From JBFHFS01 sp041583495 (GTDB lineage: Bacteria > Bacteroidota > Bacteroidia > Bacteroidales > Marinilabiliaceae): DNA of 64,000 nt. The translations under genes and the position numbers were made by a program. The stretch spans positions 62,001 to 126,000 of the forward strand of contig JBFHFS010000005.1 in assembly GCA_041583495.1 (NCBI GenBank). The letters run 5' to 3'. Of the stretch, positions 29,364 through 38,475 are shown piece after piece (position 1 is the first letter of the stretch; each line of letters begins with the position of its first letter). The notes under the pieces were generated by a model. The model was given only the letters and a program-made list of their open reading frames with translations. It had not been told where the DNA came from and did no database searches.

Positions 29364-29445
29364 GGTGTCCCAACTCTGAAAACAGGAAAATATGGCGTCA
29401 GGCGCTTTTAGTGAGCAGATCATTGAGGTAACTCCAAGGTTAAAT

Positions 29446-29478
29446 TTTGTAAAGGATATAGAAAAAATGCTATCTTTG
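29446..29478 (+). promoter_or_regulatory. Candidate Bacteroidota promoter of the sigma-factor gene
   Basis: TATCTTTG at 29471-29478 matches the -7 consensus TAnnTTTG, and TTTG at 29446-29449 fits the -33 element with a 21-base spacer. The start codon lies 41 bp downstream. Confidence 0.5.
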
Positions 29479-29518
29479 AAAAATACGTCTATCTTTAAGT
29501 TTAAATTCAGATTTCATC

Positions 29519-30094
29519 TTGTCAAAACTTAATGAAATGGAATTATTGCAAAACCTGGCCAAAGGCGACTCGTTGGCCTTTAGTCATGTGGTAAGGGTTT
29601 ATCACCAGAGGTTGTTGCATTTTTCCATGCATTATATTAATGACCGGGAATCCGCCAGAGACGTTGTTCAGGATGTTTTTACAATTGTATGGGAAAACCA
29701 TCAGAAGTTTTTAGAAGTGAAAAATCTTTCTTCATGGATGTTTTCAGTCACAAAGAATCAATGCCTTAAAAAGATTGAATATCTCAAAGTAAGGCAAAAT
29801 CACTCCAATTCCTTATTGCATCGTCAATTGAAATTGGCTCAGTGTTCTTTAAACCAGTTGGATACCTCGCCACTTATTTTCGATGAAATCAACACCATTA
29901 TCGATCAAACCCTGGAGAAACTCTCTCCCCAGACGCAGAGAATATTCAATTTGAGCCGTTTCGAGAACAAAAAGAACTGCGAAATAGCAGATGAACTGCA
30001 AATTTCATTAAAAACGGTAGAAGCCAACATCACAAAATCGCTCAAACTCCTCCGGACAGCATTACAAGAGTATTTGCCAATTGTGTTCATATAA
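29519..30094 (+). CDS. ECF RNA polymerase sigma factor, FecI/SigX-like
   Basis: 191 residues; start is TTG at 29519 or ATG at 29537, the first giving the usual length. Region 2 is visible around 45-70 (ARDVVQDVFTIVWE) and region 4 at 135-185, with a helix-turn-helix (CEIADELQISLKTVEANITKS). It is paired with a FecR-type anti-sigma gene and an STN-bearing SusC downstream, the trans-envelope control arrangement of many glycan loci: substrate at SusC, signal through FecR, release of the sigma factor. It has a matching promoter upstream and is the only transcription factor gene in the window. No HTCS or SusR-type regulator is present. Confidence 0.93.
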   Translation: MSKLNEMELLQNLAKGDSLAFSHVVRVYHQRLLHFSMHYINDRESARDVVQDVFTIVWENHQKFLEVKNLSSWMFSVTKNQCLKKIEYLKVRQNHSNSLLHRQLKLAQCSLNQLDTSPLIFDEINTIIDQTLEKLSPQTQRIFNLSRFENKKNCEIADELQISLKTVEANITKSLKLLRTALQEYLPIVFI

Positions 30095-30381
30095 TACCGA
30101 TTTGTTAATGATGGACGTGTTAAAATACGAAATGGATTTAACGCTTTCAATAATTTTAGGGCACTATTTCAAGTGCTAAATTCATTGTATAACATATCTA
30201 TAGTGAGGAAATTCATTAGCTTTATTTCTAGCCACCTGTTTTTCCGGTTTACAGCGCTTGCGATGTCGGTAACCGAATGGAATTCCTTTATATTGTTGTT
30301 TTGTGTTTTTTTAGAAAAAAAAGTTAAAAAATTCATAGGGTATTTTGATGTTCAAAGTACTTATATAGTAAAAGCAACTGC
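30095..30381 (+). promoter_or_regulatory. Leader between sigma factor and anti-sigma genes
   Basis: 287 bp with no gene. Bases 30338-30363 are identical to 20172-20197 in the relic near 20.2 kb. The pairing of a long T-run and A-run followed by this block and then the ATG at 30382 is conserved in both copies, so this is the best candidate for a regulatory element of the anti-sigma gene. The gap suggests that the anti-sigma factor has its own promoter. Confidence 0.45.
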
Positions 30382-31371
30382 ATGCATAACAAAAAGCTAC
30401 ATAGATTTGTTTTAAACCAGCTTACAGATAAGACTGATATAGAGGAGGTTGTATGCTGGATTGAAGCATCAAAAGCACACAAAGAAGAATTTGAAACCTT
30501 AAAAAACCTTTGGGCCATAAAGGATTTTGCTAATTATGAAGCCTATGTTGGGTCACAACAAGAAAAAAAAGTAGCTCCTCACCGCGAGAGGATAAGCCCG
30601 AGGATCTTGTTAAAATATGCTGCCGTTTTTGTAGTGGCATTTTTCATCGGGGGGTTATCCATATTCTTTTGGGGAAATGCAGATACGGCAGAGTTGGCAT
30701 TTAACGAAATTATTGTTCCTGATGGTGAGAGCGCCGAGGTATTTCTTTCTGACAAAACACATGTTTGGTTAAATTCAGGAACCCGCTTGGTTTATCCGGC
30801 AAAATTTGATGGCCAGACCAGGGATGTAGAATTGACCGGGGAGGCCTATTTTGAAGTAACCCACGATCCAGAGATCCCTTTTCAAGTAAAAACTGCCCGG
30901 TTAAAGGTAGAAGTGATGGGAACCAGTTTTAATGTGGAAGCATTTGATAAAACCGGTGAAGTTAATGTTACACTGGTGGAAGGAAAAGTAAACCTCAGGG
31001 ATGTAGCGGGGAGATTTTTAACTGGGCTATTACCCGGAGAAAATGCCCGGTATGATGTAGCCCAAAAGAGAATAAATATTTCGAATGTAGATACGGATTT
31101 TTTCACTTCGTGGAAAGATGGTTCCCTTTTGTTTAAAGACGAGACGTTGGAACAGATCGCCAGAAAGTTTGAGCGTTGGTATAATGTGAAGGTGGTTTTT
31201 GAGGACGAAGCAATAAAACAGATTCAATTTACCGGGACTATATTAAAAAGTAAACCCATCGACCAGGTTATTGACATTCTAAAATATACCTCTGACATTG
31301 AATATTCTATTGAAATAATTAATAATCAATCAAGTATAATTTATTTGAAAAATAAGCCTATGAACAGATAA
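30382..31371 (+). CDS. FecR-family anti-sigma factor
   Basis: 329 residues. A cytoplasmic N-terminal part (1-70) would hold the sigma factor, a single membrane helix spans 76-97, and the periplasmic remainder contains a FecR domain (about 110-210, with VFLSDKTHVWLNSGTRL and GEAYFEV) and a C-terminal DUF4974 domain (255-320), which meets the STN domain of SusC. A strong hairpin follows its stop. The first codons are duplicated in the relic at 20215. Confidence 0.93.
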   Translation: MHNKKLHRFVLNQLTDKTDIEEVVCWIEASKAHKEEFETLKNLWAIKDFANYEAYVGSQQEKKVAPHRERISPRILLKYAAVFVVAFFIGGLSIFFWGNADTAELAFNEIIVPDGESAEVFLSDKTHVWLNSGTRLVYPAKFDGQTRDVELTGEAYFEVTHDPEIPFQVKTARLKVEVMGTSFNVEAFDKTGEVNVTLVEGKVNLRDVAGRFLTGLLPGENARYDVAQKRINISNVDTDFFTSWKDGSLLFKDETLEQIARKFERWYNVKVVFEDEAIKQIQFTGTILKSKPIDQVIDILKYTSDIEYSIEIINNQSSIIYLKNKPMNR

Positions 31372-31377
31372 AATGAA

Positions 31378-31408
31378 GGCCGGAAAATACTTCCAATATT
31401 TTCCGGCC
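31378..31408 (+). terminator. Hairpin between anti-sigma gene and susC
   Basis: GGCCGGAAAATA at 31378-31389 pairs perfectly with TATTTTCCGGCC at 31397-31408, a 12 bp stem with a 7-base loop followed by CGTATTTATTT. It begins 7 bp after the anti-sigma stop and probably ends or reduces transcription, so that susC would be transcribed from its own promoter. Confidence 0.7.
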
Positions 31409-31472
31409 CGTATTTATTTACAATTATGTCTTCCTCCAGAAGATTAGTATTAATCGTAAACGTTTCAAATTT

Positions 31473-34400
31473 ATGAAAAAAAATTATTACGGCTCCCGAT
31501 GCTGGGTGCGAAAAGTTCTTAGAACTATGAGAATTACTGTTTTTCTATGCTTTGTTAGTGTTCTTCAGGTTTATGCTCTTCCTTCTGCGGGGCAGGGTGT
31601 AGGCCTTAACCTGAAGATGAAGAACTCCACCTTAAAAGAGGTTCTTCAGAAAATCGAAGAAAATTCTGACTACCACTTTTTTTATCAGAGTGAAGACTTA
31701 TCGGGGAAAAAACTCATTGATATAGATGTGGAACAGAAAACTGTTTTTGAGGTCTTAGCCGATGTGCTTCCTCCCCTGAAATTGAATTATGAAGTTTTCG
31801 ACAAGTACATTGCCATAAGATCGATAAATGAAAATTTTTCGCAACAAGAGAAGACCGTTTCCGGACTTGTTACCGACGGTTCAGGGGCACCGGTGCCGGG
31901 AGTGACGGTGGTGATTAAAGGTACGGTTAAAGGTACCATCACCAACATGCGGGGTGAGTATAGCCTTTCCAATGTTTCTTTGAACGATGTGCTGGTCTTT
32001 TCATTCGTGGGAATGAAAACGCGGGAGGTAGTGGTTGGTGACCAAAGCAGTATTAATGTGACCATGGAAGAAATGGCATTGGGGCTTGATGAAGTGGTCG
32101 TGGTGGGTTATGGTACACAGCGCAAAGGGGAACTAACGGTTTCTGTTTCCCAAGTTAAGGGAAAAGATCTGGAATCAATCCCTTCCAGCTCGTTTATGCA
32201 ATTGATGGGAGGACGGGCTGCCGGGGTCGATGTCATTTCTACCTCTGATGCTCCTGGAGCAGGAAATACCATTCGAATCCGGGGTGCAAATTCAGTAAAC
32301 TCGGATGCCAGTCCATTATACGTTATTGATGGCTTCCCCGTGATTGAAGAGTCGCTGAGTGCCGGTGATGCTTTTTCTTCTAATAAGATAGCTACACGCA
32401 CAGATCCCTTGGCGATGATCAATCCTAATGATATTGAAACGATAGAGATATTGAAAGATGCTGCCGCTACTTCTATCTATGGAGCGAGGGGTGCCAATGG
32501 GGTTATTCTTATCACTACAAAAACGGGGCGTATCGGGAAAAGCGAATTGAATGTGACCGCGAACTTTGGTATTCAAACCCATGCGAAGCTATTTGATTTG
32601 ATGAATGCCACGGAATTTTCAGAATATCTTTATGATGCTTATAACCGTGGCGGAGTAGACATGGCGAATTTGGGCTATGATCCCAGTAAAAAACTGGCCA
32701 TCCCGGTTGATTATGATACGGATTGGGTAAGCGAGGTATTACAGGTCGCTAAAGTTCAGGATTATAATGTGTCTTTCAGTGGGGCCAATGAAACGTCTAA
32801 ATATAGTGGTTCTGTAGGTTACTTAAATAATGAAGGTATTGTTAAGGCTAATTATTACGAACGCTTTTCAGCACGCTTTAATGGGGATTTTAAAGCATGG
32901 GAGAATCGGATAACGGTTGGGTTAAATACGAATCTTTCTTATGTGGATCAGAATTCGCATTGGGGAGTTACAAGTAGCGCCTATAATCGGGCCCTGCAAA
33001 AAGCGCCCAATATTCCGGTTCGTTTCCCGGAAGGAACCCAATATGCCGGATATTATTCACATAGTGATGTCGCTTCCGAATGGGATGTTTTATGGGGAAA
33101 CGGTTATGGGGTGAATTCTTCTACTTCCCTTAACTTACAGTCCCCTTTTGAATATATTGACCATGCCAAGACGCCATCTAATCAGGCTCGCATGTTGGCA
33201 AACACCTATGTTAGCTTTGAACCGGTGAAGGGGTTGATCCTTAAAGCATCTGGCGGTGCCGACTTGAATTATTCTAAATCCAAGTTTTTAAATCAAAGTG
33301 AAGGTCCGTTCCGAATTGCCAATGGGGACCTTCAACACGACCAATCCCAATCTTATTCCTGGCTGACTGAAAATACTTTAACCTATTCGGGAGAAATTGG
33401 GAAACATTCTTTTACTGCCCTGTTAGGGCAATCAGCCCAAAAATATTTACAGGAAGGTCTAGGATGGTGGGTTCAGGAACAAGTTGCCGGGGAAGTTCTC
33501 GTGGCAAATAACCCATTTTTTGTGGATGGTTGGTTTTTTGATACAGGGGTAGAAGATCATATGACCTCTAACCACAAATATGCTACAACCAGTGACTATA
33601 CTGTTGAGTCTTATTTTGGGCGGTTTAATTATTCCTATGATGGAAAATACTTAATGACTGCTACCGTAAGGAAAGACGGTTCTTCGAAATTTGGAGAAGA
33701 CAGCAAGTGGGGAACCTTTCCTGGCGTATCATTGGCGTGGAATATGCATAAAGAAGATTTTTTCAATGTCTCTTTTGTGGATATGCTAAAGATCAGGGGA
33801 AGTTGGGGTATTGTGGGAAATGGTAACATCCAATCGTATTTGTCCCAGTCCTTATTGGTTAAGAGACCTTCTTTTCTGGTGGGTGCTGTAGTTGATGGTA
33901 CTGCTACATATGAACAAGGATTGGTTGATCCGGGACTGTCCTGGGAATCAACAAGACAAGTAGATTTTGGTTTTGATGCCAGTATATTTAAGCGTTGGAG
34001 CATTACCTCTGATGTTTATTTTAAAAAGACGTACGACTTGCTCTACCCGTTAACACTTCCACAATCAACAGGTTTTTCTAGTATTGCGATGACCAACTTA
34101 GGAACGATAAACCAATTTGGAATTGAATTATCTATCTCAGGCGATATCATCAAAGCCAAATCAAAAGAGGGCTTTAATTGGTTTGGATCGTTAAATATGG
34201 ACCACCTCCAGGGTAAGGTTACAGAATTGCCTCCAAATGTTGAATATGTAGGTGGAAATATCCGTAGTTATTTGAATGAGCCAATTGGAAAAATTTATGG
34301 GTATAAAGTAGATGGCATCTACAATACCCAGGCAGAGCTTGATTCACCGGATAATCCATATTCCAATGCCCAATTGGGAGACTACCGTTACATGGATATT

Positions 34401-34988
34401 GGGAGTACCGATGAGAATGGCAACTATGTTATGGTGCCTGATGGAAATATTACCGCTGCTGACAGAACCGACCTGGGAAGTTCCGTGCCTGTTATTGGCC
34501 TTGGCTTTCAAAATACGCTATCATTTAGAAATTTTGATTTAGGATTGTTCTTCAGAAGCTCTCTGGGAAATAAAGTATATAACCAGGCGAGACGCACCAT
34601 GTTGGCTGGTGATGGAAAATACAACTCATTAAAAGAGGCCGTGAATCGATGGACTCCGGACAACCATAGTCAAACAATTCAGGCTGCTAATAGTAATCGT
34701 TCGAATCCAACAGGAACCGCTCCCCTTGACATTTTTGTTGAAGACGGATCGTATTTGAGATTGTCAAATGTTAATTTAGGTTATACCCTTCCACGGCATA
34801 TTATTGATCATATTGGGATTAAATCCTTACGTGTTTATGGCAGTATTAACAATGCGTTTGTTATTACCGGATATTCGGGATTAGATCCTGAAATCAGTGG
34901 CGGTGATGTACTTGTTCCCAGAGGGATTGATACAACAACCTATCCAAAAACCAGAACTTTTTCACTTGGTTTGAATATTGGATTTTAA
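31473..34988 (+). CDS. susC: SusC/RagA TonB-dependent outer membrane transporter with STN domain
   Basis: 1171 residues. A signal peptide runs to about residue 41 (VYALPSAGQ). Next come an STN signalling domain (45-115, LKMKNSTLKEVLQKIEE), a CarboxypepD_reg-like domain (128-205, VSGLVTDGSGAPVPGV), the plug with the hallmark DEVVVVGYGTQ around 205-215, and a beta-barrel ending in a terminal Phe (SLGLNIGF), as outer membrane proteins do. It imports oligosaccharides using TonB energy, with SusD as lid. The STN domain links it to the FecI/FecR pair just upstream. The susD gene follows after 17 bp, so the two are one transcript. It is the only such pair in the window, a low number for 30 or more degradative genes. 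Confidence 0.97.
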   Translation: MKKNYYGSRCWVRKVLRTMRITVFLCFVSVLQVYALPSAGQGVGLNLKMKNSTLKEVLQKIEENSDYHFFYQSEDLSGKKLIDIDVEQKTVFEVLADVLPPLKLNYEVFDKYIAIRSINENFSQQEKTVSGLVTDGSGAPVPGVTVVIKGTVKGTITNMRGEYSLSNVSLNDVLVFSFVGMKTREVVVGDQSSINVTMEEMALGLDEVVVVGYGTQRKGELTVSVSQVKGKDLESIPSSSFMQLMGGRAAGVDVISTSDAPGAGNTIRIRGANSVNSDASPLYVIDGFPVIEESLSAGDAFSSNKIATRTDPLAMINPNDIETIEILKDAAATSIYGARGANGVILITTKTGRIGKSELNVTANFGIQTHAKLFDLMNATEFSEYLYDAYNRGGVDMANLGYDPSKKLAIPVDYDTDWVSEVLQVAKVQDYNVSFSGANETSKYSGSVGYLNNEGIVKANYYERFSARFNGDFKAWENRITVGLNTNLSYVDQNSHWGVTSSAYNRALQKAPNIPVRFPEGTQYAGYYSHSDVASEWDVLWGNGYGVNSSTSLNLQSPFEYIDHAKTPSNQARMLANTYVSFEPVKGLILKASGGADLNYSKSKFLNQSEGPFRIANGDLQHDQSQSYSWLTENTLTYSGEIGKHSFTALLGQSAQKYLQEGLGWWVQEQVAGEVLVANNPFFVDGWFFDTGVEDHMTSNHKYATTSDYTVESYFGRFNYSYDGKYLMTATVRKDGSSKFGEDSKWGTFPGVSLAWNMHKEDFFNVSFVDMLKIRGSWGIVGNGNIQSYLSQSLLVKRPSFLVGAVVDGTATYEQGLVDPGLSWESTRQVDFGFDASIFKRWSITSDVYFKKTYDLLYPLTLPQSTGFSSIAMTNLGTINQFGIELSISGDIIKAKSKEGFNWFGSLNMDHLQGKVTELPPNVEYVGGNIRSYLNEPIGKIYGYKVDGIYNTQAELDSPDNPYSNAQLGDYRYMDIGSTDENGNYVMVPDGNITAADRTDLGSSVPVIGLGFQNTLSFRNFDLGLFFRSSLGNKVYNQARRTMLAGDGKYNSLKEAVNRWTPDNHSQTIQAANSNRSNPTGTAPLDIFVEDGSYLRLSNVNLGYTLPRHIIDHIGIKSLRVYGSINNAFVITGYSGLDPEISGGDVLVPRGIDTTTYPKTRTFSLGLNIGF

Positions 34989-35029
34989 TAGTTGATCTAA
35001 TTGGTATGAATTTTTTAATAAGAATAAAA

Positions 35030-36697
35030 ATGAAAATACAAAAATATATTCTAATTCTTGCTGTATCCCTGTCTTTTTGGGGTTGCGATTCTGATTTTTT
35101 GACGGAGGTGCACCCGGTGCAAAGTACGGGAGGTAGTTTTTTTGCTACAGATGCTGAGGCAGAACAAGCAGCTTTAGGCTTGTATGAATACACGCGTAAT
35201 CTCTATTATGGGAGGCATATGGTTGAACATTTCGCTTCCAATTTCGATGAGCTTACAGGAGACAATGTGACTCTACCCAAGGTCAATTATAATAACGCAA
35301 TTGTTCCTTACCTGACTTTAAATTATAACGAAGAATCAGGTTCGGTGCAAAATGCATGGAGTACCTCCTATACCACTATTTACCGTGCTAATTGGTTAAT
35401 TGACAATGTAACCGATAACGAAAATATTTCTGATGAGGTAAAAAAGGAAACCTTGGCACAGGCTTATTTCTTCCGTGGATTCTGTTATTTCAACCTTACC
35501 CGGCTTTTTGAAGAAGTCCCATTGATGTTGAAACAAACCACTGCAGCCGATTATTATCCTGAGAAATCGACCAATGAAGAGTGCTGGAGTCAGGTTTTCA
35601 GCGATTTTCAAAAAGCGTTGGATTTGGGTGGACTTCCTGCCCCTACTGAAAATTTTGTGGATGGGAAAATTAACACTGGAGTTGTAAATGCGATAATGGC
35701 ACGGGCTTATTTGTACCGTACCCGTCCCGGGAGTACCGAATACTGGGATAAGGTTAAGCAGCATACTGAGGCGGTAGAAAACCTGAATACATATGCATTG
35801 GAACCCATCGATGATTTTTCAAAGTTTTTTAATTACACGTCAGAAGACACTTGGGTTGAAAATAAAGAGATGATCTGGGTTCATGGGTATAGTTATGCAA
35901 TGACTTATGGGGGACTGCCTTTCCTTTATGATGGGAATAATTATGCGGCTTTTGCCTATATGTCAATGCCTGTGGGTACTAGTACAACGATCGTTACAAA
36001 TGATAAAGGGTCCCAATTTTTGATTGGAAACGGAAGAGCTGGAAGGGCCTATTGGGCTGCAAGTACCAGCCTTTCTGATGTAATGATTGACTATTATCAG
36101 AAAGGGGACAAAAGGACGTCCGAATTTCTTTTATACCCTGCTTATAATGATTATGGACTTGATGATGGAGGATCTATTTATTTAAAGAAAACCGTTAATG
36201 CCGATTCTTTATACAAAAAGTTTATTGAGACAGATGGTGTAGAAGGAGAATATCTGCATTTTAAAAAGTTTCAGATTCGTGAATTTGTAGGTGAGAATAT
36301 TTGGGATGGCGGTTTTAATCATTCTATGGTATTCCCAATAATACGTTATTCTGATATTTTACTTATGCGTGCAGAAGCTGAGTATCATCTGGGCAGTGAA
36401 GGGCTTGCCCGGGATTATCTAAAACAAGTAACCGACAGGGCTGGTTTTGCTGCTGACTACCTTGATTCATTTTCCGGGGATGCATTGCTTGATGAGATCC
36501 TTCAGCAACGTAGGGTTGAACTGATGAATGAAAGTCTAAGGACGCCTGATTTAAAAAGACTTGATATGTTTAAGCCCCCTTATGTTGGGACTTATCCTGG
36601 TTCTGTTTCTTGGGATGAAAAATTGGGGGTATTACCAATTCCTAATAGAGAATTGGATGCCAACCCAAACATGGTGCAGCATGATTTGTGGAGATAA
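35030..36697 (+). CDS. susD: SusD/RagB glycan-binding lipoprotein
   Basis: The frame opens at 35006, but the ATG at 35030 gives the lipoprotein leader MKIQKYILILAVSLSFWGC, with the lipidated Cys at position 19. The rest has the usual SusD TPR-helical fold: an N-terminal stretch with FFATDAEAEQAALGLY, NVTDNENISDEVKKETLAQA and AYFFRGFCYFNLTRLF around 140-160, and the closing RPPDLKRL-like segment (TPDLKRLDMFKPPY). It covers the SusC pore and binds incoming oligosaccharide at the cell surface. About 556 residues is normal for the family. A long hairpin follows. Confidence 0.96.
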   Translation: MKIQKYILILAVSLSFWGCDSDFLTEVHPVQSTGGSFFATDAEAEQAALGLYEYTRNLYYGRHMVEHFASNFDELTGDNVTLPKVNYNNAIVPYLTLNYNEESGSVQNAWSTSYTTIYRANWLIDNVTDNENISDEVKKETLAQAYFFRGFCYFNLTRLFEEVPLMLKQTTAADYYPEKSTNEECWSQVFSDFQKALDLGGLPAPTENFVDGKINTGVVNAIMARAYLYRTRPGSTEYWDKVKQHTEAVENLNTYALEPIDDFSKFFNYTSEDTWVENKEMIWVHGYSYAMTYGGLPFLYDGNNYAAFAYMSMPVGTSTTIVTNDKGSQFLIGNGRAGRAYWAASTSLSDVMIDYYQKGDKRTSEFLLYPAYNDYGLDDGGSIYLKKTVNADSLYKKFIETDGVEGEYLHFKKFQIREFVGENIWDGGFNHSMVFPIIRYSDILLMRAEAEYHLGSEGLARDYLKQVTDRAGFAADYLDSFSGDALLDEILQQRRVELMNESLRTPDLKRLDMFKPPYVGTYPGSVSWDEKLGVLPIPNRELDANPNMVQHDLWR

Positions 36698-36716
36698 TTC
36701 ATAATCAATAAGCTGC

Positions 36717-36762
36717 CTTTCTATATTGAGGGCCGGTAAAAGTCGGTCTTCAATATAGAAGG
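36717..36762 (+). terminator. Strong hairpin after susD
   Basis: TCTATATTGA at 36720-36729 pairs with TCAATATAGA at 36750-36759, extended outwards to 36717/36762 and inwards through G-T and G-C pairs to a TAAAAG loop, about 20 pairs in all, followed by an AT-rich tail with a short T run. It is a convincing end for the susCD transcript. Confidence 0.75.
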
Positions 36763-36811
36763 TAGTTAAATTTTCATTGCTTTTATTGACATAAGGTTTT
36801 TTTTGCTATGA

Positions 36812-36827
36812 AACGAGCATGTTCGTT
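36812..36827. promoter_or_regulatory. Near-perfect 16 bp palindrome
   Basis: AACGAGCATGTTCGTT is symmetrical except for one pair (36817/36822). It lies before the metallophosphoesterase gene. It could be an operator, but no regulator with such a site is encoded here. Confidence 0.25.
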
Positions 36828-36895
36828 GAACACAAACACGGATGAAAATCTCAAATGCGAGTTCCATCCGGCCAAAAAAAACTAATTATTTTCGG

Positions 36896-38245
36896 ATGAA
36901 AAGAAGAGAATTTAATAAATTAGTTTTATCTGGCGTAAGTTTCCCTTTTTTCAGGAAGGCATTGTGGTTGATTGATGAGGGAATAATTGAATACCCATTC
37001 CAATCCTTAGAACAAGCCTTCCGAACTATTAATTTTGATCCGGAGAGGAAAGAGAGGTCCTATTTTGTGGTAACTGCTGATGTACATTACGGCATTGATG
37101 GGGGGGGTGGGGTTCTCCCAATCATTGAAGAAGTTAACCAGATGCAACCCCCTCCGGATTTTTTATGCATTAATGGCGATTTGATTGTACATGGGTCAGC
37201 TCATTTTGGGAGAGTTCCGGATGAGACAGAAAGGCAACTTGCTATTGATGAGTTTAATGCATTGAAGCGGGATAGCAAAATGCTTGATCCCGGAATTCCT
37301 TTAATCCTGGGGTTGGGAAATCACGATACCCATCCGCTGGAGATAGATCCTGAGATGTTTTGGGAGGTCTTCCCACAACATCTAGCCTATCAGTCATTTA
37401 ATCTGTCAGGGGTACATATCATTGTTCTCAATGGACATTCCACTGGGTATATCGACCCGGAGCAAATGGAATGGTTGTTAAACGATATGGATTCCGTTTC
37501 TAAAGATCAAACAATTATTGCCTTTGTTCATCAACCATCGATGTCTCATCGTGTAAGGGAACGTGGTATCCCTGCAGCTATTTCGGCGGCATTTAAAGAG
37601 CATCAAGGACCAATATGGCTGATCGGGGGCCATGAACATTCGAACAGTGAAAGAGTATTTCAGTTGGAAAACTCCGAATTAGTTGAACATCATATAACAT
37701 GCGGTGGAACTAATATTTGGGGCGGACCGGAAAAACCGGGTTATTGGATTTATTGTCTTGAAGAGGGGAAAGTAGCAGGAAGAATTTTCAGGCAAATGTA
37801 TAAGGGATATCGTGTGGCAGATTGTCCTGATTTAACCACTATCGAAAAAGTTCCTATGCCCTTTGATCATCTTAAGAACATTGGCTGGAAAATATTGGTA
37901 GGAGAAGGAGATCGGGCGTTTTTTGTCTCTGGTGAGGCCGAGAACTGTTTGAATTACTGGGCCTATGTTAAAGAACTTATCTATCGTATTCCGTTGAAAC
38001 AAGCCGATAATCATTGCACAAGACTTGCGATGCTTTGCAATTACAAAAAATCGGAAAATCGTTTTCAGGAAGGACAATACTTTATGTCCCTTGATTTAAC
38101 GCATTGGGAGGAAATTAAACCCGATGAGGCAAAAAATGAAGTTTTTGATTTCTTGATACCTGTAGATTTTCGTCCGGCAGACAGTGTGTATTTTAAGTTC
38201 ACTCCCCTGGACGAAGCCTATGTAGGTGGATTTGCAATATTTTAA
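36896..38245 (+). CDS. Calcineurin-type metallophosphoesterase with Tat-like leader
   Basis: The frame starts at 36842, but the ATG at 36896 begins a twin-arginine-like leader (MKRREFNKLVLSG). All metal-binding motifs of the calcineurin fold are visible: TADVHYG (D-x-H), NGDLIVHG (G-D), GLGNHDTH (G-N-H-D), FVHQP and GGHEHS (G-H-x-H). A C-terminal region of about 150 residues with beta structure follows. It should be an active phosphoesterase in the periplasm or on the outer side, acting on a phosphorylated glycan or metabolite. It is the first gene behind the susCD terminator and may start a new transcript. Confidence 0.85.
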   Translation: MKRREFNKLVLSGVSFPFFRKALWLIDEGIIEYPFQSLEQAFRTINFDPERKERSYFVVTADVHYGIDGGGGVLPIIEEVNQMQPPPDFLCINGDLIVHGSAHFGRVPDETERQLAIDEFNALKRDSKMLDPGIPLILGLGNHDTHPLEIDPEMFWEVFPQHLAYQSFNLSGVHIIVLNGHSTGYIDPEQMEWLLNDMDSVSKDQTIIAFVHQPSMSHRVRERGIPAAISAAFKEHQGPIWLIGGHEHSNSERVFQLENSELVEHHITCGGTNIWGGPEKPGYWIYCLEEGKVAGRIFRQMYKGYRVADCPDLTTIEKVPMPFDHLKNIGWKILVGEGDRAFFVSGEAENCLNYWAYVKELIYRIPLKQADNHCTRLAMLCNYKKSENRFQEGQYFMSLDLTHWEEIKPDEAKNEVFDFLIPVDFRPADSVYFKFTPLDEAYVGGFAIF

Positions 38246-38475
38246 TACGTTAAATGAACATATGTATCATTAACTAACACCACAAACAGAAATAGCCTGC
38301 TCCGAACGTGATTCGAAAATTAAAAATCATGGAGCGTTCTGTAGAATACAAATGGTTAAAATTCTTTTAATGAGATAAAACGGATCCCTTTATTTTAATC
38401 AGGAATGGTAATCCATAAGATTAAGAAATTCAAAACGAATATTTCCTTATTTCCGGGCATCATTTATATCGTACT
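38246..38475. other. Intergenic gap, 230 bp
   Basis: AT-rich, no gene seen. GCTCC near 38299 and GGAGC near 38334 could pair, but the loop is long. No exact promoter consensus. Confidence 0.3.

Noticed and set aside
28523..29373. GGTGTCCCAA pair as terminal inverted repeats of the IS1634 remnant
   Set aside because: The two copies have the same orientation, so they cannot be the inverted ends of one element.
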